Counted from the first letter of the stretch, positions 31,521 to 42,400 are shown. The stretch is 64,000 nt of DNA from Mesostigma viride (GCA_009746045.1 RPFO01000104.1:62001-126000); one strand, 5' to 3'. A program made the numbers and translations. The notes: a model not told the origin generated them from the letters alone.

Positions 31521-33080
31521 TTAGGTGCCCCTTACAAAGGCACCTAGTACAATGTTTGGTGGGGTCATGAGGTAACCTCTTGTCCCCCCCTGCTGGCTTA
31601 GCACCCCCTGGCTTGCTAGCTCCCCCACTTTGTTTTCTGTTTTTGTTGTTATTATTCTTCCCCCCCCCTTGTTTCCCCCTCCCCCACTTTTATTGTTTTT
31701 GTTTTTATCCCCCCCCATTACCGCCTTTACCTGGGCCACCAGCGACTGCATCTGCTTTTTGGAGAGCCCCGTACCTGAGGCTTCCTCCCCCTTTACCTGC
31801 TTCACCTTTACATCCTTGGCTGCAGCAGCAAATGGCTCTAGGCATTGCTGCACATAGGCCATTGCCTTCCTGAAGTCCTCCCACTTATCCTTCAGACCTG
31901 CCAGTATGACTGACAGGGTGGTAGGGTCCAGTTCTGCCTTTTGTAGCCATAGGTGTACTAGGTACTTGGCATTGAGCTTCTTAAGCTCCTCATCCCCCTC
32001 TATTATGTACATGACATACTTCTTGTTGTCACTCACATAGTCACGCTTGTTGACCTTGTAATCCTCTATCCACTGGAAGCCCTTAAGTACTTCTAAGTGC
32101 TCCCCCGTGGTGACAAGTGCCCTAAGGTCTACCATGAACTGCGCCCACAAAACATTTTCTGCCACATCTACCCCGCTGCTGGCACGCTTTTGGTACAATT
32201 GTACCAACTGCTGGATAGGCTTGGCAGATTGATGTATGGGTGTGGATGCACGCAGGGATGCAAACCAATCACGCACATCATTATCACTAGCATACGCATG
32301 TGAGAGCTTGAACAACCACTCTCTAGCCTCGTCCTGGGTATGGCCCTCTGGCAGCCCCGGGAAAACTAGCTTGTCCTCTTTCTTTTTTGGATCAAACCTG
32401 GGCCTACACAAGGCCGTGGTGGTGGTGGTTGTCGTCCCTGCAGGTGGCTGCTGCTGCTGTTGCTGTTGCTGCTGCCGCTCCCCGCCCGCTCGTTGTGTTG
32501 GTGCAGATTCTTGGGTGCCGTGTCCTCCTCCGCCCTGGTTGCCCCCCCGTTCTCCGCCATCCTCCCCCTCATCCCTCCTGCGCTTTGGCTGTGGCGCGCA
32601 TGCCTCCGCCTGGGCCCTACGCTTGGCTGGCTTCAGCGATGCCACCAGCCTGGCCACCGTGTCGGCCAACCTCCCCTGCTCGCCTGGAGACAGCGGGTGA
32701 TCTGCTTCCAGCATGGCTTGCGCCAGCTGAAGCTGATCAATGATGTCCTCCCTGTTGGACAGGTTAGACGGTCCAGCCTCCCCGGGCTGGCGGTAAGCAC
32801 GCGTGCGTGCAGCAGTGCCATCACGGTTGGTGATGGTCTTCTTGGGTTGCGACAGATAATAAAACATTTGGCTTGCAGAAACATCCTCCTCCGGCCCAAG
32901 GCCGAATTCGGCTCTTACCGCTTCACCAAGCGGACCCCTCACTGCTGTCTTACGTGCATGCTTGATCATGCGACGTCGCTGCTTCAGGATACGCTCCTCC
33001 ATCCTGCCCACATTGGCTTCCCACCGTGCCAGCGAGCGCCTGTAACGCTCCTCCGCCTCCTGCCTGCCAGGCGCCTCCAT
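31521..33080 (-). CDS. Gag-like protein of the copia-like element (gag B)
   Basis: 519 residues: basic coiled-coil start (EERYRRSLARWEANVGRMEE), Arg/Lys-rich nuclear-signal-like PKRRRDEGEDGGERGG, a polyGln run, then a folded capsid-like part with EWLFKLSHAYASDNDVRDWF and KYLVHLWLQKAEL. After the G9 run near 31674 the true frame continues as NNNNKNRKQSGG and a CCHC knuckle, CTRCLCKGHLKDDC (about 31526-31567), so the written C-terminus is a frameshift product. Adding one G restores the knuckle. A single TAG at 33081-33083 separates it from an in-frame upstream ORF. Confidence 0.75.
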   Translation of the reverse strand: MEAPGRQEAEERYRRSLARWEANVGRMEERILKQRRRMIKHARKTAVRGPLGEAVRAEFGLGPEEDVSASQMFYYLSQPKKTITNRDGTAARTRAYRQPGEAGPSNLSNREDIIDQLQLAQAMLEADHPLSPGEQGRLADTVARLVASLKPAKRRAQAEACAPQPKRRRDEGEDGGERGGNQGGGGHGTQESAPTQRAGGERQQQQQQQQQPPAGTTTTTTTALCRPRFDPKKKEDKLVFPGLPEGHTQDEAREWLFKLSHAYASDNDVRDWFASLRASTPIHQSAKPIQQLVQLYQKRASSGVDVAENVLWAQFMVDLRALVTTGEHLEVLKGFQWIEDYKVNKRDYVSDNKKYVMYIIEGDEELKKLNAKYLVHLWLQKAELDPTTLSVILAGLKDKWEDFRKAMAYVQQCLEPFAAAAKDVKVKQVKGEEASGTGLSKKQMQSLVAQVKAVMGGDKNKNNKSGGGGNKGGGRIITTKTENKVGELASQGVLSQQGGTRGYLMTPPNIVLGAFVRGT

Positions 33081-33344
33081 CTAGGCAAGACGCTGCAGCT
33101 TCATCGCCTGCGCCTTTTTCCAGGCCCTGAGTTCGCGGGCCATCCGATCCCGGCGCACCTGGGTGATCGACATTTTGAGCTTGATGCGCTCCGCCAGCGC
33201 AACCTGCCTCTCTCGCTCCGCCTGCTCGCGCTCCTTCTTCGCCTCTGCCGCGGCCCTCCGCGCCTGCCGACGGAGCTTGTCGGCTGTGAATGTCGCCATG
33301 CGCTTCTGCGCCTCCCGCTCCCGCGCCACCATTGCCGGGGTCAT
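33081..33344 (-). CDS. Coiled-coil segment upstream of gag B, same frame
   Basis: 87 residues, mostly Ala/Arg/Glu/Lys helix (ADKLRRQARRAAAEAKKERE). It ends in TAG directly before the gag B methionine, in the same frame. Either gag B starts at its own ATG, or the two were one protein and TAG is a mutation. Confidence 0.45.
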   Translation of the reverse strand: MTPAMVAREREAQKRMATFTADKLRRQARRAAAEAKKEREQAERERQVALAERIKLKMSITQVRRDRMARELRAWKKAQAMKLQRLA

Positions 33345-33357
33345 GAGGATCTCATCC

Positions 33358-33957
33358 TCAAGCGGATGCCCCCGACGGACCTGTCAAGGAGTACTCCGAC
33401 TCCTGGTGTACACCGAGGTGTACCGTCGGCTCACGTGACCGACGCAGGCTTTTAAAACAGGCAAGGTCCCCCCGACGTATCACCTCAAACTGCTCCTCGC
33501 CAGAAACCACATCACTGCGAAACAACGCCCGACGCACGTTCTCGGCATCCGCCCGCTGCTGGGCGCGTGCACGAGCGTGTGTGTCCGCGCGCCGATGCTC
33601 CCTCTCCTCGCGCTCAGCCATCGCCCGAGCTAGGCCTTCATCCGCGGCCACCTGCCGCGAACGAGCGTCGTCCTGCTCCTCGGCTGAGGAACCAGGCTGG
33701 AGCCCATACAGCTCCATAGACTCCTCCTCTGCAGGAGGTGCCGAAGGTCCCGCCCCCGCCGCTGCAGCTGTCGGGGCGTAAGGAGGACCCCTCGGCCTGT
33801 TGACCACAGGCGTGGATCCCCTCCCCTGCGGATACAGGGGCACGCGCAGCACAACGCTGCTGTAGGAGCCCTCAGACCAATGGCTCGAGGAAGACGTCCC
33901 CGACGTCGAAGGATCAGCCTCCATGGACTGATTGAAACTACGAGCCGCTGCTGGCAT
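33358..33957 (-). CDS. Unrecognised acidic/Arg-rich ORF before gag B
   Basis: 199 residues with a Pro/Ala-rich centre and a helical RAMAEREEREHRRADTHARA stretch. It may be the N-terminal part of the gag B polyprotein in a shifted frame. No conserved domain was recognised. Confidence 0.35.
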   Translation of the reverse strand: MPAAARSFNQSMEADPSTSGTSSSSHWSEGSYSSVVLRVPLYPQGRGSTPVVNRPRGPPYAPTAAAAGAGPSAPPAEEESMELYGLQPGSSAEEQDDARSRQVAADEGLARAMAEREEREHRRADTHARARAQQRADAENVRRALFRSDVVSGEEQFEVIRRGDLACFKSLRRSREPTVHLGVHQESEYSLTGPSGASA

Positions 33958-34154
33958 GGAGACCTGTCCCCTGTCACGTCTGGCAGGGCGGGCTACTAGC
34001 CGCTAGCGATGCAGGAGGGCCAGGGGACGGGTTGGGGGGGCTGGCTGCTGTCGCCTGCTGCAGTGCCGGTTGAAAAGCTCCAGGGCCCACGTCTGGTGCT
34101 AGCTGGGCCCAGCTGGCTGCTACCCCTTGTTCCCGGTCCCGGGGGGAGCTGGAT

Positions 34155-34657
34155 ACGACGGCCGGGCCCACTTCAAATGTTCCGAAAAGTGTGACACTTT
34201 TTGTCGTTTTTTTGACTTTTTCGACGATCGTCACTCTGCAGAGTGATTCGTCGTGCGAAATCGTGCGAAATTGTGCGAAATTTGCTGAAATCGTGTGAAA
34301 TTTGCTGAAATCGTGCGAATTTGTGCGAAATTTGCTGAAATCGTGCGAAATTTCATGTGAAAAATGTCGACGGTAAAAAATTTTGATGTGCACAACGTGT
34401 GTGAATTCATGCGAAATTTTGTCAAACGTCACTCCCCAAAACGACCCTTGGTTGAAATCCATGCGAAATCGTGCGAAATCATGCAAAATTGTGCGAAATC
34501 GTGCGAAATCGTGCGAAAATGTGTGAAAATTTTGCGAAAATCACGCGAAAATCACGCGAACTCGTGCGAAAATTTTTTTTTTTTTTGCGAAAATAGCGAA
34601 AAAGTGTCACACACTTGGCTTGGACGGCGGAACATTTGAAGTGGGCCCGGCCCGACG
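34155..34657. mobile_element. About 500-bp TIR element with GTGCGAAAT arrays
   Basis: Ends are inverted repeats. Left GGCCGGGCCCACTTCAAATG plus TTCCG and AAAAGTGTGACACTTTTT; right is the reverse complement with a 14-bp insertion (GCCGTCCAAGCCAA type) between the two blocks. The inside holds two arrays of the 10-bp word CGTGCGAAAT (34250-34350 and 34459-34570) and a T14 run. It has no transposase ORF. It sits between the two gag genes of the copia-like cluster. No clear target duplication was found. Confidence 0.75.
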
Positions 34658-34658
34658 T

Positions 34659-35591
34659 TTAGAAGCAGAAACCGGGGGGGAGGTCGGGGGCCTCCTGGGA
34701 GGGCGCCGGGGTGTCGGTGGTGTGGTGGACGCCGGTGTTGCCGCGAGTGTTGCGCAGGTGGGGATACTTCCACCAGCAGGTCGGCTCCTGGTGGGAGGTG
34801 CGACCGCAGTGGGTGCAGCTGGGCCGCTGGGCCCCGCCATTGTGACCGCCACGCCCCCTGCCACGGCCGGTTCCACGGCCACCGCGTCCAGAGTGGGAGG
34901 TATGATACACCCCGGTGGCCTCCGCGGAATCTTTGTTACCGTGAACGAGGTCCCATGCCTTAAGAAGTGCCGCCTTAGTTTCCTGTAGGGTGATACCGTC
35001 CCCGAGGTTTAATTGTGCAAGGGACGGAAGCACATCCTCGGTCACGCCGGCGAGCAGATTCTCGGCCAGATCCTCGGGTGCCATTTTGGCGCCGGTGGCA
35101 ATCAGGTCGTTATAAGTTAATTCCCCGTCGGTTATATATTGCCGCATTGTGACGCCGGGTTCCAGTTTCATTCGATTGAGCTTGCGGCGTAGTGCTCGCC
35201 GGTTGCTCATCTGCAGTTTGAGATGCTCATATTCTTCACAGATGCGATGATATGCCACGCTGCCAGTTTTCTGAGTAACACTGTTTGCCACTTTGAGTGC
35301 CGGTCCAATGAGGCACTGACAAAGGGCCGCAAAAAGAATCAGGTCGCGTTCCTCATTGAACTCGGTGCCAAGCAGGACAGACAGCATTCCGAATGCTGTC
35401 ACTACGGCCAGAAAAGGAATCTTCGTGTTATCCCACTTTACTGGGTCGAGGCCGTCGAACTGTGTAATATTTTTGCAGGCCTGTAAGATGTTGAGATCTT
35501 TCGTCGCTTTCGTAGCTGCTGCTGTCGCGGCTGCTGACATGATTGTCTCGGCAAAAATCTGGTCACAACCGAGAAAACCGGAGACGCTCAA
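34659..35591 (-). CDS. Ty1/copia-type Gag with CCHC knuckle (gag A)
   Basis: 310 residues. It starts MSVSGFLGCDQIFAETIMSA, followed by ITQFDGLDPVKWDNTKIPFL and, further on, YHRICEEYEHLKLQM, MRQYITDGELTYNDLI and LLAGVTEDVLPSLAQL, the UBN2-like capsid fold of copia Gag. Then come a GRGRG-rich basic stretch and a knuckle CTHCGRTSHQEPTC (C-x2-C-x4-H-x4-C) near residue 265. Gag forms the particle and binds the RNA. The frame is intact. What follows in the element direction is the TIR insertion, not a protease. Confidence 0.85.
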   Translation of the reverse strand: MSVSGFLGCDQIFAETIMSAAATAAATKATKDLNILQACKNITQFDGLDPVKWDNTKIPFLAVVTAFGMLSVLLGTEFNEERDLILFAALCQCLIGPALKVANSVTQKTGSVAYHRICEEYEHLKLQMSNRRALRRKLNRMKLEPGVTMRQYITDGELTYNDLIATGAKMAPEDLAENLLAGVTEDVLPSLAQLNLGDGITLQETKAALLKAWDLVHGNKDSAEATGVYHTSHSGRGGRGTGRGRGRGGHNGGAQRPSCTHCGRTSHQEPTCWWKYPHLRNTRGNTGVHHTTDTPAPSQEAPDLPPGFCF

Positions 35592-35599
35592 TCCGTAAT

Positions 35600-36712
35600 G
35601 GTAAAGATTAATATTAATATGCGACGATGGTTGAGAACAGCGAATACGAGATAGAGACGATCGTCCAAATACTGGAGTTCTTGAATTTCGATACAGGGAA
35701 GCCCTTCAAGAATATGCACGACTGGCATAAAGTGCCGTCGGATTCAGGGAGTCAATTTGCCCGATAAATGGGACCAGTTGTAGCAATTTAGTTGGCCACC
35801 CCGCTCGATACCATGTCAGAATTCCAGACTGGTGGCAAGGCTTAAAGATCGAATATATATTGCTTTACTGATTTAATAATTATTGACTTTGTATCTGCGA
35901 TCAAACCGGTGCTGCGACAAAGGAGCATCCGAGGCTAAATGGAAAGCACTTTGCAAGGGCAAAGGTGGCGGCTCAATATTGGCCGTTGATGCACATCATT
36001 CACCACGTGATTCTAGTCTAAGACAGGTACTCTAACATGTATCAAAGAGACAACCAGCGCAGGCCAGAAATCGGGAGAATCCGGACCATGGTAGCTCGAG
36101 CCTGCCGTTATCTTTTCCGTATGTCTTTCCCGTTTGCCGTTGTCTTTTCCGTTTTCTTTCCCTGACTTGTAAAGAGACTAGAATTAATAGCTCAACTTTA
36201 AGTGTCGCCAGACACTGCAGGTTATTACCCCACAGCGGTACACAGTATGTCTGACGCATAATTCAGTCCCACATTAATGCTGTCCACTGTGGGCCATAAC
36301 TACACAGATGGTCATATCTTTTCAACCAGTTGTCAGAATGAGAAACTTCCACTTGCAAAGTTGATCAGCTCAACAAGCTTGATCCAACCATGATGTCAAA
36401 TGTAGCAGAAAGTAGTCATATAAGTTCCGGTATACCCGAAACTAGCACACTCAATAATAAGACTGTCAGGCATATTGGGGCATATCCTGACACGCTCGAT
36501 CTCTTTCTGAGCCGCGAGCTCAGAGTCGGACGTCCCCGAAGACGAGGACGTCGGAGAGCTATAGACCTGCTCCTGGCATACATCGGAGCCTTGCCCTTGT
36601 TGGCGTTTGGGTTAGAAGACATTTTAAAAAACTGGGTGTAGAAAACCGGGTTGAAAATAACGCTTGTTCGCTCGTCGTCAAAATGCACACCTCACGGAGT
36701 GCTTTTTAATGC
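35600..36712. other. Noncoding region, candidate 5' leader of the copia-like element
   Basis: About 1.1 kb between the gag A start and the right 385-bp repeat. It contains a 75-bp stretch shared with about 24433-24512 (CAACCAGCGCAGGCCAGAAA, 36050 onward) and a short match at 56159. No gene was recognised. Confidence 0.5.
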
Positions 36713-37097
36713 AAGTTAGTGCAGGCTGAGAGCTTGGGAAACTCAGTGCACGCAGACAATGCCTAATGGCCAGTGTGGAGACGACGAGACACCTTGGCAT
36801 TAGGATAGAATGGCACATATACTGCTGGTCAGCCGTCAATTGCGGCTGACCAGACTTTGCGTAAGTTAAGCCTAACTTACTGATCCTGGACGGACTAGCC
36901 TATCAGTTACAACCTGATCTAGTCAGTCCTAACATGACAACTACAGTCCCGGTACTGTGGTACCGGCTCATCACATACTGAGTATAGCCACGTGTCCATG
37001 CCACGACTGCTCTAGTCCAGCACCGTCCCAGTACCCAATTGGGCGCCGGCGGTGCTGGCACGTGTCCACTTAGGCTACAGGCGGGAGACTTAGACTA
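36713..37097 (-). repeat. 385-bp repeat, right copy (candidate 5' LTR)
   Basis: Partner of 25169-25553. The only differences seen are single bases at three places. Its right edge joins a LINE fragment at 37098. Confidence 0.8.
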
Positions 37098-37410
37098 CCT
37101 ATGGAGACTATCTCAAGGCCCTTGTCCTTAGCATCATCCTTTCCGGCTGCGAGGCATGGACCCTGCATGGATCCAAGGCGCTTAGCAAGCCAGCTGGACG
37201 GCACCATCACGTATAGAATATGCTCCGTCACATCCTCGGCGTCCGCTACCAAGAGCACCGCACCCAGGCCGAGCTCGAGCTACTGCGAGCTCCGGCCTCC
37301 TGTCACCCATACCATCCGACACCGCCGCCTACACTCTAGCTTTGCTGGCCATCTTGCCCGCATAGACCAGGTGAATACCGATGTGGTCCCTGCCGGGGGC
37401 CGGGCTTAAG
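37098..37410 (+). mobile_element. LINE ORF2 C-terminal fragment
   Basis: Reads LKALVLSIILSGCEAWTL, SKQLDGTITYRMLRHILGVR and, after a frame change, HTIRHRRLHSSFAGHLARID. This is the region after the RT domain of the same LINE clade. It is truncated on both sides. Confidence 0.65.
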
Positions 37411-37438
37411 ACTGGCCAACCAGCTATTAATTAATTAG

Positions 37439-37860
37439 TAACATAACTCCGGACGTTGGGAGTATATGTAGCACATATCCCAGAGAAGGAGCATATACCA
37501 GGCTTTTAATACATTCTGGGCTACTTCCTGCAAGAGTGGAATGTAAACAACACTTGCTCTAGGTGCACCAAGGGCACCTGCACCACCATGCTGTCTCGGA
37601 GCTCAACCCAACTAAGGGGGGCCCGGCATGGGGGGGAAGATCATCATGGCTATACAATAGGGCATGGCTTCTCAACAGAGAGCGTCTCTCTGCATAGGCA
37701 TAGCATGGCTAAATTCTTAATGCAACATCCATGGGAGGTCCCATTATAGGCATGGCTTGGCTAAATTCTCGGGAGGCATCATCCATGGGGGCCATTATGG
37801 GCGCACATGCGCGTGGGCAGTCAAGTGTCTATTAATTAATTAATTACTTAATTAAGTAAT
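37439..37860 (+). repeat. Dispersed repeat, second copy, with TTAATTAA tract
   Basis: Diverged copy of 14738-15010. Positions 37720-37815 match the reverse complement of 16755-16850 (GGAGGTCCCATTATAGGCAT). It ends in TTAATTAATTAATTACTTAA, next to ORF1-only copy 3. Confidence 0.65.
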
Positions 37861-39465
37861 TAATGCGCGTGGGCCACATGCTAGGCTAAGCCTGACTAAT
37901 CTACACTACTGGTATATATTTCCTAGTCTGAGGTGGCAGGAGGTGCCTGCCAGGGCTTGTGGTCAACGTGGATGACCGCCCGGCCCCCTCCAGTATACCG
38001 GCTTCGATCCCCCTGCGCTCTGCCGGAGCTGAAGCTAGGTCGGCCATACTCTCGCGTCGCCGCTGTTGCTGGGCCAGGGTAAAGTCGTCATCCAGCGTGA
38101 AGCGAGTCCCCGATCGAGCTTCTTGCGGCCTAATTAAGGAACGACAGCTTGTCCGCCATGTACTTAAAGGTGAGGAGCACGGGTGCCGGGCCAGCCTTAC
38201 CCCGCGCGCGGGGGAGGCGGACAGCCGACATCCACAGCTCACCAGTGAGTTGCATGGGGGCAAGAATGTCCGTGAGAAGAGTCATCGAGGTCTCACCTAC
38301 CGGCTGGTCGAAGTGCTTGACGATGACATTGTGGCTGCGCTGGGTGATGTCGGCCTCCTCGCGAAGGTCGATGGCTTGTTGCTTGAGCTGTGCTGCGATG
38401 GTGGAGGTGGTGGCTAGGTGGTATGATATTATATCATGTGGTATGATATGTATGTTATTATGAGTCCGCCCAGGTGGAGGAAGCATCGCTGGCCGGGCCA
38501 GCAGATGCCGGCTAGCTGGGCAGCGATGTCCTTCACCGGCCGCCTGGGCGGTGAGGCCGCGGCGGTGTCATGCAAGCACTCAAGGGCGGTGGCGGTGGCT
38601 TGGATCGATCGAGGCGCTGGTCGAGGTCGAGGAGCTGGGCCTTGATGTCGGCAGTGGAGGCGGAAATGGCAGTGGAGGTGGAGGCGACGGTGGTGAAAAG
38701 GTGAGGAAGCTCAGTAGCCAGCGTGCCGCCCATTGCTGCCACATCGGCAGCAAGGGGGTCACGTGCTGCTGAAAGGCTTCCGTAAGGATGCAACGGAGTG
38801 TGGAGGCGGAGATGGATGGAGCCCAGATCTCGCCATCAGAGCGCATGAGAAGGAAGTTGAGAATGGTGTGCTGGAGTTGGGGGCGGGTGCACCCGAGCAG
38901 GACATTGATGTTAAACCACCAGTTGCCGTCCGGGGTGATGAGGCGATTGATGTCGTGGAGATGGAGGCACAGGTCGTAAAGCGAGGCGTAGTCCCCGTAG
39001 AAGAGGCAATGCAGGGCAGTTGCCGGGGACATGTCGGTCCAGTCGTAATCGTCGACCTTGAAAGGGTGCATGGGGCCGAAAGCGCGGTTGTGTGGGGTGC
39101 GAAACCCCTCCTGTTTTGTCGGCTGGGCGGCTGCGTTTAGGATCAGGCGATGCCGATGGCGAGGCATTAAGCGCCCGGGAGGGTTCGGGGCGACCACCAG
39201 TGCGCGACTAGTGTCACCGCTGCCTGCCGGACCTGAGGGCGAAGCTGCAGACGTATTTTCATGGCCTAGCGCAGCCGCCAGGCTGCGTTGCGTCGAGGAG
39301 CGTTTGCTCGTCAGATATTGCGTAATAGCTTCGGAAAATTATATCAGCGTGTGCGTCTTAGAAAGACGAAGCGATAGTGATGTTCACAGCCGAATTCGGT
39401 GCCCAAACGTGAAAGTTATGAGCTCCGCCGTCAGCCATGGCTACCTCGTGGCTCATGGCGTTTTG
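37860..39465 (-). mobile_element. ORF1-only LINE, copy 3 (-)
   Basis: Leader (39340-39465) matches that of copy 2, including the hairpin. ORF1 begins at the position of the copy-2 ATG, here ACG (TSKRSSTQRSLAAALGHEN), and is open for over 200 residues: YDWTDMSPATALHCLFYGDY, DGNWWFNINVLLGCTRPQL and ILTEAFQQHVTPL. After frame changes it continues with LDLREEADITQRSHN and RLPRARGKAGPAPVLLTFKY. It ends in a TTAATTAAT-type tail near 37860. No endonuclease or RT is present. Confidence 0.75.
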
Positions 39466-39469
39466 TTTG

Positions 39470-42400
39470 ACAATTGTAATAGGTATGTGTGACCAGCTAT
39501 AGGTATGTCTAGATATCTTCTCCTATGGCAGGGCCTCGATCGTCACGTCCCCTTGCAACCCACTGGCCCACTTGCGCGCGCCCCGCACCGACGCGGCGCG
39601 ACCCGGATCTATGTGACACAACTGCTTGAGGATGCGGGGCTTGCTCAAGGGACTATGACCGTGCCGGCATGATTGACAAGGAGACATGGGCTGCCATTTG
39701 CAATATCAGCACGATCATGAAGGATATATGCATGTCTCCTGCTGTCTCCCCACTGTCAGCCCAATGATTGCTAGCCAGGGTAGAAGTCCGCAGGTAGAGG
39801 TTATTGCCCCTGCAATGTGAGGATAGCCGCTACACTGCCGCCTCGTCTGCCATTACAGTACTAGAGGACAGCTCAGATGAGGATTATATATCCCCATCTA
39901 GTAAGTCTTTATGGTTGGGGCATGATGCAGACAATATTGTCTGTTGTTTAAACTTTTGTGTAATTATTATTCTAATGAGATTAGCATAGTACTCTTTGGC
40001 ATGCCTATGGGCATGACATGGAAGTACTTACTTACTTATTGTAACATTAATATGTCATTACGTACGTACCTCATGCACGTTCTAGCCACAGCTAGTTATA
40101 TATAATTTCCATACGTCTATTACTACCCGCGGGGCACCATATATTCTATATAAACAGGCTACGGTACGGCGTGCGGCCAGCTGGATCGGTTAACGATACA
40201 TTTCTTTGCTTGATCGATACTAGCTAGACATCATATTTAGATTACAGCTAGGCATGCACTCATGACTAGTCCAGCTGCAAGCTGTTGTTGACGAAACTCA
40301 GACTAACATTTATTTAATATTGCCAATATGCCCTCTCCTTTGCACGGCTTCCGACGTTGCGTGGCCCAGTGAGCAGTTCCCCCTACTCACATTCGCCCCA
40401 CGTGGGGCTAGCAGTTAGATTCGATCCACTGGTTCATATTGGGGAATTTCGGACGCACTTGCACCACTCTGATCCGGTAAAGAGCTTTTTCGCACTTGGG
40501 CTGTAGATTGGGATGCCTTCGGACCCCCCTAAAGTCGCGAAATCATGCAAGAGGTCCTGTGTTCGAATCCAGTATCGTACCCAAAGCTTTCTCTAAATAA
40601 AATGGCCTGGCCCAGCCGAGCTAGCTAGCCATGCGCAAGACGCGTGCACGTTGCACAAGCAAAACGAAACGTTCAAGGGCCTCCATATTGATTCCTCCGA
40701 ATAATTAATTTTGCCGAACGCCGCCTACCATACATATCGCATATGAGGTACTGTACAAGTAGCCTGCAAAAGAAACCGGCACAATCACACATTGCAAGCG
40801 GCGGTGCCGACGTCCATGAAGGCGAGGACTCAGCTGCGGGCCTGCGGCCGTTACGCGGATGCACTTTCATCACTTTGACACCCCGACAACAAAATCCTTG
40901 ATGCCGCTTGCATACGGAGCATTAGGTCATTCAGCAATGATGTAATGATAACAATCTATTTAATGCGAAGATGCTTCACCTACGTCTTGAAATCCTGATT
41001 TGCCTCCCCAACCCGCCAGGCGTCCACCATTCGCACGCAGGCGCAACGAGCCGATCGCCGCACTTATACATCTGACGAGCATAAATAACCATGAAACCTA
41101 ACGGTAACGCACCAGTGAGCACTCTTCAGAAGGGGTCTAGTACTGAGCACTACCAAGAAACGAAGGGACCATCAAAAAACAAGAAACTTTGCAGGGGTTG
41201 AGTATGGAGCGTCGGATCATGCGTTTGAAGTGCTAACTTGGGGGTAGACCACCAGTGTCCGAGCACGTTTCGCATGCAGGCCACCTTTGCTTGGGAATTA
41301 CCACCTTTCCCCGACAATTGGAGCTCCCCAAGTACGCGACCAATCTAGAAGGAGGAACTGGCTGCTGGGCCAATCCGCGCGAAGCGCCAAGCGCGCCGGC
41401 GGGCGCGCGGCCGCCTCCTAATCGGAGCGCAATTTTTACGGCAGGCATGCGGCACTCGCCAGGGGTCAAAATCCGATACTACCAACGCCAAAAACTTAAT
41501 TAATTCGCCAAAATGCATGCAAAATGTGTTTTTTTTATAAAAGTGGGACCGGTCTCTCGCCAGTGCCTTCTAGGATAATACGATCCCCAGTTCCGAACCG
41601 CAAGTTTCGGAGCTCTTCCGCTTTGCAGAAGGGGATGTAGTACGGTCAGAAGCGCAGACACCTCCACACGCTTTGTCAGGATAGAAAACGTTGGTACGAC
41701 AACACCGAGGCGCCGTCCTAGTTCAGAATACTAGATCGTTTCTATTATTCTCGTTCGTTTCTCTATCTTTTTGTTCCTGGTTCGAATTATAGAACGCTTG
41801 CTCAGAATTGTAATGTGGTGTCGTCATCATCCTGTTGACCGGTTCGTCTCTACTTGGTATACTTAGGGAATCGGTTTATTGTACCGTTTCACTGAACAGC
41901 GTCCCGACGTGATCGCTGCGCTGTGCAGTGCAAGGCAGACCCGTTGGCAGCGTCTGCAATGCACGCGATGCGCATAGCGTCATAGCCTGTCATAGCGTGG
42001 ATCAGCGCACGAGCGGACGTACACAAACTCCACGTGAGGCAAACCGTCGTTCATCACGAGGCGGGACTACATGTATATCTTTTGTCGCGGCACCTTATAT
42101 TCTCTAGTACTGTAGTGCGCGCGGCACTTTTTTGCGGGCCATGGGGCAGGAAAATGTGGCCTTCTCGCACACGTAAGCGCTGAGATGCGGCCTTGGCTAA
42201 TCATATGCTCATCATGCAATATTGGCCTCGCGTACGGCGGCTAATCTAGCGAGCATGAATTATATATTTCAGAGCTAAAATTGCGCGCGTATTCATGCAG
42301 CACAGCTGGTAGGGCATGACTTAAATTTGGCGCTGGCCTGTGGATGCTTGGGACTGCTGATCCACCGGCCATGCGAGCCGTGAGTCATTGGAAGCTTTGT

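Larger units (their letters stand above)
25169..37097 (-). mobile_element. Ty1/copia-like LTR retrotransposon cluster, possibly one element with 385-bp LTRs
   Basis: Two 385-bp direct repeats (25169-25553 and 36713-37097, about three mismatches seen) bracket - strand retroelement genes. Right to left these are: gag A, a TIR insertion, an N-terminal gag B region, gag B with CCHC knuckle, integrase, protease, RT and RNase H. In element orientation an AAAGTGGGAG purine tract abuts the left repeat, as expected before a 3' LTR. Against a simple element: no matching target duplication was found, there is no TGG primer-binding site next to the right repeat, and there are two gag genes. A nested or composite structure is equally possible. 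Confidence 0.55.

Noticed and set aside
33081-33083. Alternative genetic code with TAG as sense
   Set aside because: The NT-C2 gene ends naturally at TAG where its plant relatives end, so the standard code is used.
39530-39990. Small gene containing DKETWAAICNIS and SSDEDYISPSSK
   Set aside because: Several stops interrupt it and no family was recognised; it is kept only as a possible remnant.
40350-40600. tRNA gene or tRNA-derived SINE
   Set aside because: An A-box-like TGGCCCAGTGAG and two B-box-like words are present, but the spacing is wrong and no cloverleaf could be folded.
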